A DNA stretch of 64,000 bases from Pseudomonas brenneri (GCF_007858285.1 NZ_VFIL01000006.1:62001-126000), one strand, 5' to 3'. Shown: positions 45,155 to 55,397, numbered from the stretch's first letter. Translations and numbers: made by a program. Notes: generated by a model from the sequence alone, not told the origin.

Positions 45155-45604
45155 ATGAAGATCGGCGAACTGGCAAAACTGACCGACTGCCCGGTAGAAA
45201 CCATCCGTTATTACGAGAAGGAAGGCCTGTTGCCGCCGCCTGCGCGCAGTGAGGGCAACTACCGCCTGTACACCCAGGCCCACACCGAGCGGCTGACCTT
45301 TATCCGCAACTGCCGCAGCCTGGACATGACCCTGGAAGAGATCCGCAGCCTGCTGGGCCTGCGCGACAGCCCCCAGGACCAGTGCGAAAGCGTCAATGCC
45401 CTGATCGACGAGCATATCCATCACGTCAAGGCGCGGATCGATGGGTTGTTGGCGTTGCAGACGCAACTGCTCGACCTGCGCCAGCGCTGTGGCGAAGGGC
45501 CGGAGATTGATCAGTGTGGGATTTTGCAGCGGCTGGAAGTCAGCGGGAGTGTGGCGACCAGTGAGGCGGAGCATTCACATGTCGGTAGAAGCCATGGCCA
45601 TTAA
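45155..45604 (+). CDS. cadR: CadR, MerR-family Cd/Zn/Pb-responsive regulator
   Basis: A 149-residue MerR-family activator. The DNA-binding domain starts MKIGELAKLTDCPVETIRYYEKEGLLPPP. Metal-binding Cys residues expected at the dimer interface are present: one in DQCESVNALIDEH and one near RQRCGEGPEIDQC. The C-terminal tail is His-rich (HSHVGRSHGH), as in CadR of P. putida. It lies divergent from cadA with the operator between them. ATG at 45155 follows TGGAGATTGC; the longer frame from 45095 adds nothing recognisable and would cover the promoter. Confidence 0.93.
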   Translation: MKIGELAKLTDCPVETIRYYEKEGLLPPPARSEGNYRLYTQAHTERLTFIRNCRSLDMTLEEIRSLLGLRDSPQDQCESVNALIDEHIHHVKARIDGLLALQTQLLDLRQRCGEGPEIDQCGILQRLEVSGSVATSEAEHSHVGRSHGH

Positions 45605-45622
45605 CTAATGTGAACGCCAACC

Positions 45623-45718
45623 AAATGTGGGAGCGGGCTTGCCCGCGATAGCGGTGGACCAGTCAATTAAGATGTCGACTGATACACCGCTATCGCGGGC
45701 AAGCCCGCTCCCACATTT
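45623..45718. repeat. REPIN, GTGGGAGCGGGCTTGCCCGC family
   Basis: Arms AAATGTGGGAGCGGGCTTGC and complement around a 50-base spacer, ending in a T run (CACATTTTTT). It lies between the convergent cadR and thyA genes, 18 bases after the cadR stop, and may help terminate both. Confidence 0.92.
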
Positions 45719-45734
45719 TTTGACCGCGTTTAGA

Positions 45735-46706
45735 TCAGACCGCCATCGGCGCCGTCATCGGCGCATGGTGCTCATAGCCTTCCAGCGAGAAGTCGCCCGG
45801 CTCGATCAACTCCAGCCACTCCGGCTGGTATACGCCAGTCTTGGCAAACTCCGGCACGCGGTCGCTGATCACCAGCTTGGGCGCAGCGAATGGCTCGCGC
45901 TTGAGCTGCTCGTTGAGCATGTCCAGATGGTTTTCGTAGACGTGGGCATCACCGATGAAATAGGTGAACCAGCGCGGCGTGTAGCCGGTCAGGCGGCCGA
46001 TCAGGCTCAGCAGCGCAGCACCTTCGGTCAGGTTGAACGGCGTGCCCAGGCCCAGGTCGTTGGAGCGGATGTAGAGGGTCAGGGAAATCTCCCGGGTCTC
46101 GACATTCGGGTGGAACTGGTACAACAAGTGGCACGGCGGCAGGGCCATTTCATCGAGTTGGGCGCAGTTCCAGCCGTGGAACAGGATGCGGCGGCTGCCC
46201 GGGTCCTTGATGATGGTGTCGACACACTGGCGGATCTGGTCGATGGCCTTGTACAGCACCACGTAGGCCTGGCCGTCTTCCTCGCCTTCGGCGATCTGGC
46301 GATAGCCTTGGGCCAGGGTCTGCTCGATAGCGGCCTGGTTGCTCAGCGGGATCTGCTTGTACGCCGGCCACTTGCGCCATTGCACACCGTAGATTTCACC
46401 CAGGTCGTCATCGCCCTGGCGGAACGGGTTGGCCAGCCACTGTGCGTTTTCGTTGGCGTTCTGGTCCCACACCTTGCAGCCCAGGGCGCGAAACTCGGCA
46501 GCATTGTTCACCCCGCGCAAAAAGCCGCACATCTCGCCGATCGCCGACTTGAAGGCCATTTTGCGGGTGGTGATGGCCGGGAAACCTTCCTGCAGGTCAA
46601 AGCGCAACATCGCACCGGGGAAGCTGATGGTGTTCACGCCAGTGCGGTTGGCCTGCTTGGTGCCATTGTTGATGACGTGGGAAACCAGCTCTAGATATTG
46701 CTTCAT
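45735..46706 (-). CDS. thyA: Thymidylate synthase
   Basis: Makes dTMP from dUMP and methylene-tetrahydrofolate. The catalytic Cys is in [12 protein letters not shown] near residue 195. It starts [15 protein letters not shown] at 46706. At 323 residues it is about 60 longer than the E. coli enzyme because of an insertion around residues 88-150 ([10 protein letters not shown] ... [12 protein letters not shown]); similar insertions exist in other ThyA proteins. lgt lies 51 bases upstream on the same strand, the order lgt-thyA usual in gamma-proteobacteria. Confidence 0.96.
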   Translation of the reverse strand: MKQYLELVSHVINNGTKQANRTGVNTISFPGAMLRFDLQEGFPAITTRKMAFKSAIGEMCGFLRGVNNAAEFRALGCKVWDQNANENAQWLANPFRQGDDDLGEIYGVQWRKWPAYKQIPLSNQAAIEQTLAQGYRQIAEGEEDGQAYVVLYKAIDQIRQCVDTIIKDPGSRRILFHGWNCAQLDEMALPPCHLLYQFHPNVETREISLTLYIRSNDLGLGTPFNLTEGAALLSLIGRLTGYTPRWFTYFIGDAHVYENHLDMLNEQLKREPFAAPKLVISDRVPEFAKTGVYQPEWLELIEPGDFSLEGYEHHAPMTAPMAV

Positions 46707-46757
46707 GTCATTACCTGTATCGGTGAAGCCGAGGCCCATGAGCCTCGGCGTTCGAAT

Positions 46758-47570
46758 TTATAGCGCGGTGTTCTTGATCGCCTGCGGGCGATTGTAAGCC
46801 CACCAGAGCATGCCCAGGCCTGCCAGAATCATCGGAATACTGAGAACCTGACCCATGGTCAGCCAACCGAACGCCAGGTAACCCAACTGCGCATCCGGCA
46901 CCCGCACAAACTCGACGATGAAACGGAAGATCCCGTAGAACAGGGCAAACATCCCCGACACCGCCATGGTTGGCCGTGGTTTGCGCGAGAAGATGTAGAG
47001 GATCAGGAACAGCGCCACGCCCTCAAGGGCGAACTGATACAACTGCGACGGATGACGCGGCAATTGCGCCGGATCGCTGAACGGCGGGAACACCATGGCC
47101 CACGGCACGTCGGTCGGCTTGCCCCACAATTCGGCGTTGATAAAGTTACCGATACGCCCGGCACCCAGGCCAATCGGCACCATTGGCGCGACGAAGTCCA
47201 TCAACTGGAAGAATGACTTGCCGTTGCGCCGGCCAAACCACCAGGCCGCGAGCATCACGCCGATAAAGCCGCCGTGGAACGCCATGCCGCCCTTCCACAC
47301 CTCGAAAATCAGGGTCGGGTTGGCCAGGTACGCGCTGAGGTCGTAGAACAGCACATAGCCCAGGCGTCCGCCAACGATCACGCCCATGGACATCCAGAAC
47401 ACCATGTCGGAGAGCTTTTCCTTGGTCCAGGTCGGGTCGAAGCGGTTCAGGCGCCGGGAAGCCAGCAGCCAGGCACCGCCGATGCCGATCAGGTACATCA
47501 AGCCGTACCAGTGGATTTTCAGCGGACCGATGGCCAGGGCCACCGGGTCGATCTGCGGGTAAGGCAGCAT
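46758..47570 (-). CDS. lgt: Prolipoprotein diacylglyceryl transferase
   Basis: An inner-membrane enzyme that transfers diacylglycerol from phosphatidylglycerol to the lipobox Cys of prolipoproteins. The 270-residue protein has about seven hydrophobic segments and the Lgt signature [19 protein letters not shown] (near residues 136-154). WYGLMYLIG and HGGFIGVM (His near residue 100) are conserved. thyA follows after 51 bases. Confidence 0.97.
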   Translation of the reverse strand: MLPYPQIDPVALAIGPLKIHWYGLMYLIGIGGAWLLASRRLNRFDPTWTKEKLSDMVFWMSMGVIVGGRLGYVLFYDLSAYLANPTLIFEVWKGGMAFHGGFIGVMLAAWWFGRRNGKSFFQLMDFVAPMVPIGLGAGRIGNFINAELWGKPTDVPWAMVFPPFSDPAQLPRHPSQLYQFALEGVALFLILYIFSRKPRPTMAVSGMFALFYGIFRFIVEFVRVPDAQLGYLAFGWLTMGQVLSIPMILAGLGMLWWAYNRPQAIKNTAL

Positions 47571-47784
47571 TGCGACTCCTCGTTAAATCATTCGTTAGTG
47601 CGCACGGACCATGCCGGTGGGCGATTAAGCCTGCGTTACAGCAGTTCGATCAAATGAAGAAGTTCGCCCCCACGCCAAGCAGCCTGGCATGTTAACGGAT
47701 GGGAGGCATCTGGCCCAACTTCGATACGATGGATAGCCGGCGGCTCTATGGGTAGAGTGGGCAAAAACACAGAGGTAATACCTT

Positions 47785-48531
47785 ATGTGCCTGATTGTTT
47801 TCGCCTGGCGGCCGGGCCATGCCCAGCCGCTGATCGTCGCGGCCAACCGTGATGAGTTCTACGCCCGGCCCAGCCTGCCCCTGGCCCAGTGGCCGGATGC
47901 ACCGCAGGTTTATGCCGGCCGCGACCAGGAAGCGGGCGGGACCTGGCTGGGGGTCGGCGCCGATGGACGGTTCGCCGCGCTGACCAATATCCGCAACCCG
48001 CACCAGCCACCGGCGCGCAAGTCCCGTGGCGAGCTGGTAGCGCGCTTTCTCAACGGGTCACTGCCAATTGACGACTATTTAGCCGATGTTAACGGCAGAT
48101 CAATTGAATATGCCGGGTTCAACCTGTTAATCGGGACGCGGGACGCGTTGTGGCATTACAACGCCAATGAGTCGACGCCCACGCAACTGATGGCCGGGGT
48201 CTATGGGTTATCCAATGCCGGGCTGGATACGCCGTGGCCGAAACTGCTCAAGGCCAAGGCCGCGCTGGCCGAAGTGTTGGACGATCCGCAGCCTGAAGCC
48301 TTGCTGGGAATTTTGAGCGACCCGCAGACCGCCCCCTTTGCCGATCTGCCGGATACCGGGGTGGGGCTGGCGACGGAGAGCCTGTTGTCGAGTGTGTTTA
48401 TCGCCAGCCCCAGTTATGGGACGCGAGCGAGTACCGCGCTGATTGTGCATGCCGATGGGACGCGGCGGATGGTGGAACGTAGCTTCGGGCCCCATGGTGG
48501 GCGACTCGGCGAGGTAGACATCAACCTGTAG
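47785..48531 (+). CDS. NRDE (TANGO2) family protein
   Basis: A 248-residue protein starting MCLIVFAWRPG and containing AANRDEFYARPS, the NRDE motif. The Cys directly after the initiator Met suggests an N-terminal nucleophile fold, but no activity is proven; eukaryotic TANGO2 has been linked to haem or lipid handling. The TAG stop (48529-48531) lies within a REP-type palindrome that also contains the ptsP stop. The final start ATG follows AGAGGTAAT. Confidence 0.9.
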   Translation: MCLIVFAWRPGHAQPLIVAANRDEFYARPSLPLAQWPDAPQVYAGRDQEAGGTWLGVGADGRFAALTNIRNPHQPPARKSRGELVARFLNGSLPIDDYLADVNGRSIEYAGFNLLIGTRDALWHYNANESTPTQLMAGVYGLSNAGLDTPWPKLLKAKAALAEVLDDPQPEALLGILSDPQTAPFADLPDTGVGLATESLLSSVFIASPSYGTRASTALIVHADGTRRMVERSFGPHGGRLGEVDINL

Positions 48532-48555
48532 GCGCGAGCTTGCTCGCGCCTACAG
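48526..48555. repeat. Perfect palindrome containing the stop codons of two convergent genes
   Basis: CTGTAGGCGCGAGC and GCTCGCGCCTACAG form a perfect 14-bp stem around TT. The left TAG ends the NRDE gene (plus strand), and the right CTA, read on the other strand as TAG, ends ptsP. It is a short relative of the GCGAGCTTGCTCGC REPs. Confidence 0.93.
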
Positions 48556-50829
48556 GGTTTTCGTCGCGGTCGGATTGATCATCCGCGCCAACCCCAGGCT
48601 TTTCAGGGCCAGTTGCAGCGAGCTGTGGATAACTTGCGGGTTGTCGATGGTCATCAACTCCGCCAGCAGTTCCTTGGCCTTGCTCAGGTTAATCTGGCGC
48701 AGCATCCACTTGACCTTCGGCAAGTTGGTGGCGTTCATCGACAGGCTGTCAAAGCCCATGGCCATCAACAGCACCGCCGCCGCCGGATCACCGGCCATTT
48801 CCCCGCAGATACTCACCGGCTTGCCTTCGGCATGGGCATCGCGCACTACATGTTGCAGGGCTTGCAACACCGCCGGGTGCAGGTAGTCGTAGAGGTCGGC
48901 CACCCGTGGGTTGTTGCGGTCCACGGCCAGCAGGTATTGGGTCAGGTCGTTGGAGCCCACCGACAGGAAGTCCACCTGCCGCGCCAGTTCCTTGGCCTGG
49001 TACACCGCTGCCGGGATTTCGATCATCACGCCAATTGGCGGCATCGGTACATCGGCACCTTCGTCGCGCACTTCGCCCCAGGCACGGTGGATCAGGTGCA
49101 GGGCTTCTTCCAGTTCGTGGGTGCCGGAGATCATCGGCAGGAGAATGCGCAGGTTGTTCAGGCCTTCGCTGGCCTTGAGCATGGCGCGGGTCTGGACGAG
49201 GAAGATTTCGGGGTGGTCGAGGGTAACGCGGATGCCGCGCCAACCAAGGAAGGGGTTGTCTTCCTTGATGGGGAAATAAGACAGTGACTTGTCGCCGCCG
49301 ATGTCCAGGCTGCGCATCGTCACCGGTAGCGGATGGAAGGCGGACAGTTGCTCGCGATAAATCGCCAGTTGCTCCTTCTCGCTAGGGAAACGCTGGTTGA
49401 TCATGAACGGCACTTCGGTGCGGTACAGCCCCACCCCTTCAGCGCCACGTTGTTGGGCACGCGCGACATCCGCCAGCAGGCCAGTATTGACCAGCAGCGG
49501 CACACGGTGGCCGTCGAGGGTCACGCAGGGCAGTTCGCGCAGGGCATCAAGGCCCTGGGACAGCTGGCGCTCCTCTTCTACAATTTCGGCATACTGCTTG
49601 CGCAGCACGTCGCTGGGGTTGGTGAAGACCTCGCCACGGTGCCCGTCGACGATCATCGAGATGCCGTCGACCTTGGCATACGGCAGGTCCACCAGGCCCA
49701 TCACCGTCGGGATGCCCATGGCACGGGCCAGGATCGCCACGTGGGAGTTGCCCGAGCCCAATACCGAGACCAGGCCCACCAGTTTGCCTTCCGGCACTTC
49801 GCCGAGCATGGTGGCGGTCAGTTCTTCACTGATCAGGATGGTGTTGTCGGGGTAGACCAGGTTGGTACTGCGATCTTCCTGCAGGTAGGCCAGCAGGCGG
49901 CGACCGAGGTCACGTACATCCGAGGCGCGCTCGCGCAGGTACGCGTCGTCCATCAGTTCAAAGCGGTTGACGTGGTCGGTGACCACCTGGCGCAGTGCGC
50001 CCTGGGCCCACTGGCCGGTCTTGATCACCGTCTTGACTTCATTCCCCAGGGACGCGTCATCCAGCATCATCTGGTAAACGTCGAACAGCGCCCGTTCCTC
50101 GGGGCGCAACTGGGTGGCCAGCTTGGTCGACAGGTTGCGCATATCGGTGCGCACGCCTTCCAGGGCGGTCTTGAACAGTTTGATTTCAGCGTCGATGTCG
50201 TCGACGGTCTTGTCCGGCACCACATCGAGGTCGGCCGGTGGCAGCATGACCACCGCGGTACCGACCGCCGCGCCCGGCGAACCCGGCACGCCGACGAACT
50301 TGGCCTCCTGGATACCCTTGCCCTGGCGACCCAGGCCGCGAATCGAGCCGGTGGCTTCGGCATGGGCGATAACCCCGGCCAACTGCGCGCTCATGGTCAC
50401 GAGGAAGGCTTCTTCACCTTCGTCGAACTGGCGGCGTTCTTTCTGCTGGATGACCAACACGCCGACAACACGGCGGTGGTGGATGATCGGGGCACCGAGG
50501 AAGGAGGCGTAGCGTTCTTCGCCGGTTTCGGCAAAGTAGCGATAGCGCGGGTGATCGGCCGCGTTCTCAAGGTTCAGGGGTTCTTCACGCGTCCCCACCA
50601 GGCCCACCAGACCTTCATTGGGCGCCATGCTGACCTTGCCGATGGAGCGCTTATTCAAGCCCTCCGTGGCCATCAGCACAAAACGGTTGGTCTCGGGGTC
50701 CAGCAGGTAAACCGAGCAGACCTGGCTGCCCATGGCTTCCTTGACGCGCAACACAATAATCCCCAACGCCGCCTTGAGATCCTTGGCGGAGTTAACTTCC
50801 TGGACGATCTTGCGCAGCGTATTGAGCAT
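48550..50829 (-). CDS. ptsP: Phosphoenolpyruvate-protein phosphotransferase PtsP (nitrogen PTS Enzyme I)
   Basis: A 759-residue signalling Enzyme I. A GAF domain fills about residues 1-155, followed by the PTS EI N-terminal domain, the phosphohistidine site (SVLGSGNSHVAILARAM, His near residue 356) and the C-terminal PEP-binding TIM barrel with GVMIEIPAAVYQAKELA and CGEMAGDP. It autophosphorylates with PEP and passes phosphate to NPr (PtsO) and PtsN, which regulate nitrogen, carbon and K+ metabolism. rppH lies 22 bases upstream on the same strand, as in many gamma-proteobacteria. Confidence 0.97.
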   Translation of the reverse strand: MLNTLRKIVQEVNSAKDLKAALGIIVLRVKEAMGSQVCSVYLLDPETNRFVLMATEGLNKRSIGKVSMAPNEGLVGLVGTREEPLNLENAADHPRYRYFAETGEERYASFLGAPIIHHRRVVGVLVIQQKERRQFDEGEEAFLVTMSAQLAGVIAHAEATGSIRGLGRQGKGIQEAKFVGVPGSPGAAVGTAVVMLPPADLDVVPDKTVDDIDAEIKLFKTALEGVRTDMRNLSTKLATQLRPEERALFDVYQMMLDDASLGNEVKTVIKTGQWAQGALRQVVTDHVNRFELMDDAYLRERASDVRDLGRRLLAYLQEDRSTNLVYPDNTILISEELTATMLGEVPEGKLVGLVSVLGSGNSHVAILARAMGIPTVMGLVDLPYAKVDGISMIVDGHRGEVFTNPSDVLRKQYAEIVEEERQLSQGLDALRELPCVTLDGHRVPLLVNTGLLADVARAQQRGAEGVGLYRTEVPFMINQRFPSEKEQLAIYREQLSAFHPLPVTMRSLDIGGDKSLSYFPIKEDNPFLGWRGIRVTLDHPEIFLVQTRAMLKASEGLNNLRILLPMISGTHELEEALHLIHRAWGEVRDEGADVPMPPIGVMIEIPAAVYQAKELARQVDFLSVGSNDLTQYLLAVDRNNPRVADLYDYLHPAVLQALQHVVRDAHAEGKPVSICGEMAGDPAAAVLLMAMGFDSLSMNATNLPKVKWMLRQINLSKAKELLAELMTIDNPQVIHSSLQLALKSLGLARMINPTATKTL

Positions 50830-50851
50830 GGCTCGGGGTCGAACTCCGTCG

Positions 50852-51331
50852 TCAGTCGCGCGCTAAAAGGCGCGGGGCAAGCTCTTTGAGAGCGCGACGA
50901 TAAACCTCGCGCTTGAATGTCACCACCTGGCCCAACGGATACCAATAACTGACCCAGCGCCAGCCATCGAACTCCGGTTTACCGGTCAAATCCATCCGCA
51001 CCCGCTGCTCATTGGAGACCAGGCGCAGGAGAAACCACTTTTGCTTCTGGCCGATGCACAGCGGTTGGCTGTGGGTACGCACCAGGCGTTGCGGCAAACG
51101 ATAGCGCAACCAGCCTCGGGTACAGGCGAGAATTTGCACATCTTCACGTTCCAGGCCTACTTCTTCGTTCAACTCGCGGTACAGGGCGTCTTCAGGGGTT
51201 TCGTCGGGGTTGATCCCGCCCTGGGGAAACTGCCAGGCATCTTGGTTGATACGGCGAGCCCATAGCACCTGTCCGGCATCATTCGTAAGAATAATCCCGA
51301 CATTTGGACGGAAACCATCGGGGTCGATCAC
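50852..51331 (-). CDS. rppH: RNA pyrophosphohydrolase
   Basis: A Nudix enzyme that removes pyrophosphate from 5'-triphosphorylated mRNA and starts RNase E-dependent decay. The 159-residue protein starts with GTG at 51331 (reading [13 protein letters not shown]), as in E. coli RppH. The Nudix box, G-x5-E-x7-RELxEEVGL, lies around residues 38-60. A longer frame from 51391 lacks family similarity. ptsP follows 22 bases downstream on the same strand. GAGG ten bases ahead supports the GTG start. Confidence 0.95.
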   Translation of the reverse strand: MIDPDGFRPNVGIILTNDAGQVLWARRINQDAWQFPQGGINPDETPEDALYRELNEEVGLEREDVQILACTRGWLRYRLPQRLVRTHSQPLCIGQKQKWFLLRLVSNEQRVRMDLTGKPEFDGWRWVSYWYPLGQVVTFKREVYRRALKELAPRLLARD

Positions 51332-51474
51332 GGCAACAACCTCGCAAACGCATGTCGCCGCATTGTTCCACAAAGCTTGTTGCAGCGGCAACGAGGCTGC
51401 TTACCTTATGTGCACTCTTGTGAAAAGACCGTATTCTGGACGCCTTTTTACAGACTTTTCAGCGAGTAACCGCA

Positions 51475-52131
51475 ATGCGCCTGGCTTTATTCGACTTGGA
51501 CAACACACTTTTGGGCGGCGACAGTGACCACGCCTGGGGTGATTACCTGTGTGAGCGCGGCATTCTTGATGCCATTGCCTACAAGACCCGTAACGATGAG
51601 TTCTACCAGGATTACCTGGCCGGCAAGCTGGACAACGCCGCGTACCTGAACTTCAGCCTGGAAATCCTCGGCCGCACCGACATGGCCCAACTGGATGAAT
51701 GGCACCGCGACTTCATGCGCGATTGCATCGAGCCGCTGATGCTGCCCAAGGCGGTTGAACTGCTGGCCAAGCACCGTGCTGCCGGTGACACGCTGGTGAT
51801 CATCACCGCCACCAACCGCTTTGTCACCGCGCCGATTGCCGCACGTTTGGGGGTTGAAACCCTGATCGCCACCGAATGCGAGATGGCTGATGGCCGCTAC
51901 ACCGGACGCAGTACGGATGTGCCGTGCTTCCGTGAGGGCAAGGTGACACGTTTGAGTCGGTGGCTGGAAGAGACCGGGTATAGCCTGGAGGACAGCTATT
52001 TCTATAGCGACTCGATGAATGACCTGCCGCTGTTGGAGCAGGTGACTCATGCGGTGGCGGTGGATCCGGATGCGAATTTGCGGGCGGAGGCCCAGAAGCG
52101 TGGGTGGCCGGTGATCAGCCTGCGCGGCTGA
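51475..52131 (+). CDS. HAD-IB family phosphatase
   Basis: A 218-residue cytoplasmic HAD subfamily IB phosphatase. Motif I is [14 protein letters not shown] (nucleophile Asp near residue 7), motif [16 protein letters not shown], and motif III/IV is [16 protein letters not shown]. The helical cap between I and II is of the phosphoserine phosphatase type. The homologue in P. aeruginosa (PA0335, from memory) was reported as a histidinol-phosphate phosphatase, so that activity is the best guess. It is divergent from rppH. Confidence 0.85.
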   Translation: MRLALFDLDNTLLGGDSDHAWGDYLCERGILDAIAYKTRNDEFYQDYLAGKLDNAAYLNFSLEILGRTDMAQLDEWHRDFMRDCIEPLMLPKAVELLAKHRAAGDTLVIITATNRFVTAPIAARLGVETLIATECEMADGRYTGRSTDVPCFREGKVTRLSRWLEETGYSLEDSYFYSDSMNDLPLLEQVTHAVAVDPDANLRAEAQKRGWPVISLRG

Positions 52132-52144
52132 TAACCCGAATCCC

Positions 52145-52244
52145 TGTAGGAGCGAGCTTGCTCGCGAAAAACCTGAGCGCGACACGTTTAATCAGTGGGT
52201 ACGCGTTATCGTTGACGTTTTTCGCGAGTAAGCTCGCTCCTACA
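52145..52244. repeat. REPIN, GCGAGCTTGCTCGC family
   Basis: Left arm TGTAGGAGCGAGCTTGCTCGCG; right arm has GAGTAAGCTCG instead of GAGCAAGCTCG (one change). Lies between the convergent HAD gene and the DUF2269 gene. Confidence 0.92.
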
Positions 52245-52259
52245 ATGGTTTGACGAACG

Positions 52260-52673
52260 CTAGACCGGCTTGGCGCCCATCAACCCAGCAATCGCCACAA
52301 ACCCCACCAGGCTCACAACCGCCAGGGCCAAGGTGAATTTCGCGCTGCCCGTACCACCCAGGCGCAGGCGATTGAGGCGCACCACCAGCCAGAACCACGC
52401 CAGCGCCGCCACGGTGTAGATCACACTGGAGCCCAGGATCCAGGTCTGCCCCAAGGGCCAGCCGATCAGGTGCACCAGCCACCAACCGGTAAATGGCATG
52501 CTCACCAGGCTTACGCCCATCAACAGCCAGACAAACAGCCATGGCCGTTGCAAGGTAATCGCCGGGCCCGCGCTACGCTTGCGCCAGGTCAGCACGGCCA
52601 GTGCCAGGCCACTGGCCAGCAACAGCACCGTCGCCACCATGTGGAGAGTCTTGAGGGTCGTCAGGTATTCCAT
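52260..52673 (-). CDS. DUF2269 family membrane protein
   Basis: A 137-residue inner-membrane protein with four hydrophobic segments at about 10-28, 45-63, 72-99 and 110-132. It starts MEYLTTLKTLHMVATVLLLASG, where the Lys-Thr-Leu-His-Met pattern in helix 1 is typical of DUF2269 proteins. The function is unknown. The His and Trp residues in the helices might bind haem, but this is speculative. ilvA is 40 bases upstream on the same strand, so the two may be co-transcribed. Confidence 0.78.
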   Translation of the reverse strand: MEYLTTLKTLHMVATVLLLASGLALAVLTWRKRSAGPAITLQRPWLFVWLLMGVSLVSMPFTGWWLVHLIGWPLGQTWILGSSVIYTVAALAWFWLVVRLNRLRLGGTGSAKFTLALAVVSLVGFVAIAGLMGAKPV

Positions 52674-52713
52674 GTTTTCGATTCCTTAATGGCCGCCCAG
52701 TCAGCGTAGTCGC

Positions 52714-54228
52714 TCAACCGAGGAACAGCTGATAAGCCGGGTTGTCGCTTTCATCCCAATACGGGTAACCAATTGCCTCCAGCGCCGCCGGCACCAGGTG
52801 ACGCTCATTGGCCGGCACTTGCAGCCCGGCGACCACACGGCCGTCCGCCGCACCGTGGTTGCGATAATGGAACATCGAGATGTTCCAGCGTCCGCCCAAT
52901 TTGTTAAGAAAGTTGAACAACGCCCCCGGACGCTCCGGGAACTCGAAGCGGAACACCACTTCATTGCTCACGTGCGCCGCATGCCCGCCGACCATATGGC
53001 GGATGTGCAGCTTGGCCAGTTCGTTCTCCGTCAGGTCCAGCACCGGGAAGCCCTGCTCGGTCAGGCTGGCGATCAGCGCGCTGCGCGGGTCGTTTTCCGG
53101 GTGGGTCTGCACTCCGACGAAAATGTGTGCTTCGCTGCCGGAGTGGTAGCGGTAGTTGAATTCGGTGATCTGGCGCTTGCCCACGGCCTCACAGAAAGCC
53201 TTGAAGCTGCCCGGACGCTCGGGGATGGTCACGGCAATGATCGCTTCACGACCTTCGCCCAACTCGGCGCGCTCAGCCACATGACGCAGACGGTCGAAGT
53301 TGACGTTGGCCCCGGAGTCGATGGCAACAAAGGTCTGGCCGCTGACGCCACGGGTCTCCACATACTTCTTGATCCCGGCCACACCCAATGCACCCGCCGG
53401 CTCGGTGATGGAGCGGGTGTCGTCGTAGATGTCCTTGATCGCCGCACAGATTTCATCGGTGCTGACGGTGATCACTTCGTCTACATAGTCTTTGCAGATA
53501 TCAAAGGTGTGCTGGCCGATCTGCGCCACTGCCACGCCGTCGGCAAACAGCCCAACGGTCGGTAACACCACGCGCTCGCCAGCGGCCATGGCGGCTTGCA
53601 GGCAGTTGGAGTCGTCGGGTTCGACACCGATGATCTTGATCTCGGGGCGCAGGTATTTCACATAGGCCGCGATACCGGCAATCAGGCCGCCACCGCCCAC
53701 CGGGACGAAAATCGCGTCCAGCGGCCCTGGATGCTGGCGCAGGATCTCCATCGCCACCGTGCCCTGCCCGGCAATGGTGTGCGGATCATCGTAGGGGTGA
53801 ATGTAGACGTAGCCTTTTTCGTCGACCAGCTTCAACGAATACGCCAGCGCTTCCGGGAAGGAATCACCGTGCAGCACCACTTTGCCACCACGGGAACGCA
53901 CGCCTTCGACCTTGATCTCCGGGGTGGTCTTGGGCATCACGATCGTGGCCTTGACCCCCAGCACCTTGGCCGCGAGGGCCAGGCCCTGGGCATGGTTGCC
54001 GGCCGAGGCGGTGACCACGCCACGCGCGCGTTCCTGGGCCGTCAGTTGGGTCAGCTTGTTGTAAGCGCCGCGAATCTTGAAGGAGAACACCGGCTGCAAG
54101 TCTTCACGCTTGAGCCAGACCTTGTTACCCAGGCGCTCGGAGAGCTGGCGGGCGGTCTGCAACGGGGTTTCCACGGCAACGTCGTAAACGCGCGAGGTGA
54201 GGATCTTCTTGACGTACTGTTCGAGCAT
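52714..54228 (-). CDS. ilvA: Biosynthetic threonine ammonia-lyase
   Basis: Deaminates threonine to 2-oxobutanoate, the first step of isoleucine synthesis; inhibited by isoleucine. The 504-residue protein has the PLP Lys in [12 protein letters not shown] (near residue 52) and the phosphate loop [11 protein letters not shown]. Two ACT-like regulatory domains follow (about 330-410 and 425-500), as expected for the biosynthetic form. It is divergent from rpiA. Upstream gap 136 bases. Confidence 0.96.
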   Translation of the reverse strand: MLEQYVKKILTSRVYDVAVETPLQTARQLSERLGNKVWLKREDLQPVFSFKIRGAYNKLTQLTAQERARGVVTASAGNHAQGLALAAKVLGVKATIVMPKTTPEIKVEGVRSRGGKVVLHGDSFPEALAYSLKLVDEKGYVYIHPYDDPHTIAGQGTVAMEILRQHPGPLDAIFVPVGGGGLIAGIAAYVKYLRPEIKIIGVEPDDSNCLQAAMAAGERVVLPTVGLFADGVAVAQIGQHTFDICKDYVDEVITVSTDEICAAIKDIYDDTRSITEPAGALGVAGIKKYVETRGVSGQTFVAIDSGANVNFDRLRHVAERAELGEGREAIIAVTIPERPGSFKAFCEAVGKRQITEFNYRYHSGSEAHIFVGVQTHPENDPRSALIASLTEQGFPVLDLTENELAKLHIRHMVGGHAAHVSNEVVFRFEFPERPGALFNFLNKLGGRWNISMFHYRNHGAADGRVVAGLQVPANERHLVPAALEAIGYPYWDESDNPAYQLFLG

Positions 54229-54320
54229 CGGAAAGCATCACTGGGCGGGTTGGGCAGGGCCGAGGAGTCTAACCCGCCTCTTGGCCGGACGACCACACGA
54301 ATCCAGAGGTTTTGTTGGGT

Positions 54321-54326
54321 TATACT
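54321..54326 (+). promoter_or_regulatory. Candidate -10 element for rpiA
   Basis: TATACT lies 39 bases before the rpiA ATG in the divergent gap with ilvA. No strong -35 is seen at the usual distance. Confidence 0.3.
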
Positions 54327-54364
54327 CGCGCCCCTCTTTACTCCCCGCCCGTTCCGGAGCCCGC

Positions 54365-55036
54365 ATGACCCAGGATCAACTCAAACAGGCAGTGGCCCAG
54401 GCCGCCGTCGATTTAATCCTTCCTAAACTCGACGATAAAAGCATCGTCGGTGTTGGCACCGGCTCCACCGCCAATTGCTTTATCGACGCGCTGGCCCTGC
54501 ACAAGGGCGCGTTCGACGGCGCCGTAGCCAGTTCCGAAGCCACCGCCGCGCGCCTCAAGGGCCATGGCATTCCGGTGTACGAGCTCAATACCGTGAGCGA
54601 CCTGGAGTTCTACATCGACGGCGCTGACGAAAGCGACGAGCACCTGAACCTGATCAAGGGCGGCGGCGCAGCCCTGACCCGCGAGAAGATCGTCGCGGCC
54701 GTGGCCAAGACCTTTATCTGCATCGCCGACGCCAGCAAGCTGGTCCCGGTGCTGGGCAACTTCCCGCTGCCGGTGGAAGTGATCCCCATGGCCCGCAGCC
54801 ACGTGGCCCGCGAGCTGGTAAAGCTGGGCGGCGACCCGGTGTACCGCGAAGGCGTGCTGACCGATAACGGCAACATCATCCTCGATGTGTTCAACATGCA
54901 GATCACCAACCCGGTGGAGCTGGAGACCCAGATCAATGCCATCGTTGGCGTGGTCACCAATGGGTTGTTTGCCGCGCGCCCTGCCGATGTGCTGCTGCTG
55001 GGCACTAGCGAAGGCGTGAAGACCCTCAAGGCCTAA
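54365..55036 (+). CDS. rpiA: Ribose-5-phosphate isomerase A
   Basis: Interconverts ribose 5-phosphate and ribulose 5-phosphate in the pentose phosphate pathway. The 223-residue protein carries [14 protein letters not shown] (residues 28-41), [21 protein letters not shown] with the catalytic Asp/Glu pair, and the downstream [15 protein letters not shown] segment. All are RpiA hallmarks. The ATG at 54365 follows GGAGCCCGC. A REPIN begins 17 bases after the stop. Confidence 0.97.
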   Translation: MTQDQLKQAVAQAAVDLILPKLDDKSIVGVGTGSTANCFIDALALHKGAFDGAVASSEATAARLKGHGIPVYELNTVSDLEFYIDGADESDEHLNLIKGGGAALTREKIVAAVAKTFICIADASKLVPVLGNFPLPVEVIPMARSHVARELVKLGGDPVYREGVLTDNGNIILDVFNMQITNPVELETQINAIVGVVTNGLFAARPADVLLLGTSEGVKTLKA

Positions 55037-55397
55037 GTCCACGCAGAACCCCTGTGGGAGCGGGCTTGCTCGCGAATGCGGTGTGCCAGTGATGGATATG
55101 TTGACTGACACACCGCATTCGCGAGCAAGCCCGCTCCCACATTTTTGATCGCGTCCCGTCCGATGGACATGTAACAAAAACGCTACTTTTCGCAGCAACC
55201 TCTCCCCCGCCCGCCCCAATTTGTGCGCCAGGTCACGGCATCCCCCGCCGCATCTGGTATCAAATCCGTTACAACTTATAGCCAGGCGACCCCCACTTCC
55301 AACAACGCGCCAATCCGCGACCGCCCCATGGAATGAGGCGCGCATTGTGCAATCGGTCCCGCCGAGCAACTCCCTCAACCCCTTCAAGGAAGACCTT
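55037..55397. other. Gap between rpiA and aaaA
   Basis: This 361-base gap contains a REPIN (55053-55141) and about 255 bases of leader before the autotransporter gene. No coding frame with family features is present. An in-frame extension upstream of the GTG exists but has no signal peptide or similarity. No operator or promoter stands out. Confidence 0.5.
55053..55141. repeat. REPIN, GTGGGAGCGGGCTTGCTCGC hybrid type
   Basis: Left arm TGTGGGAGCGGGCTTGCTCG, right arm CGAGCAAGCCCGCTCCCACA. The outer part is of the GTGGGAG family and the inner part GCTCGCGAA of the other family. Confidence 0.9.

Noticed and set aside
45735..46706. The long ThyA (323 residues) as a fusion or aberrant gene
   Set aside because: The extra residues form an internal insertion known in other bacterial ThyA proteins; all catalytic residues are present.
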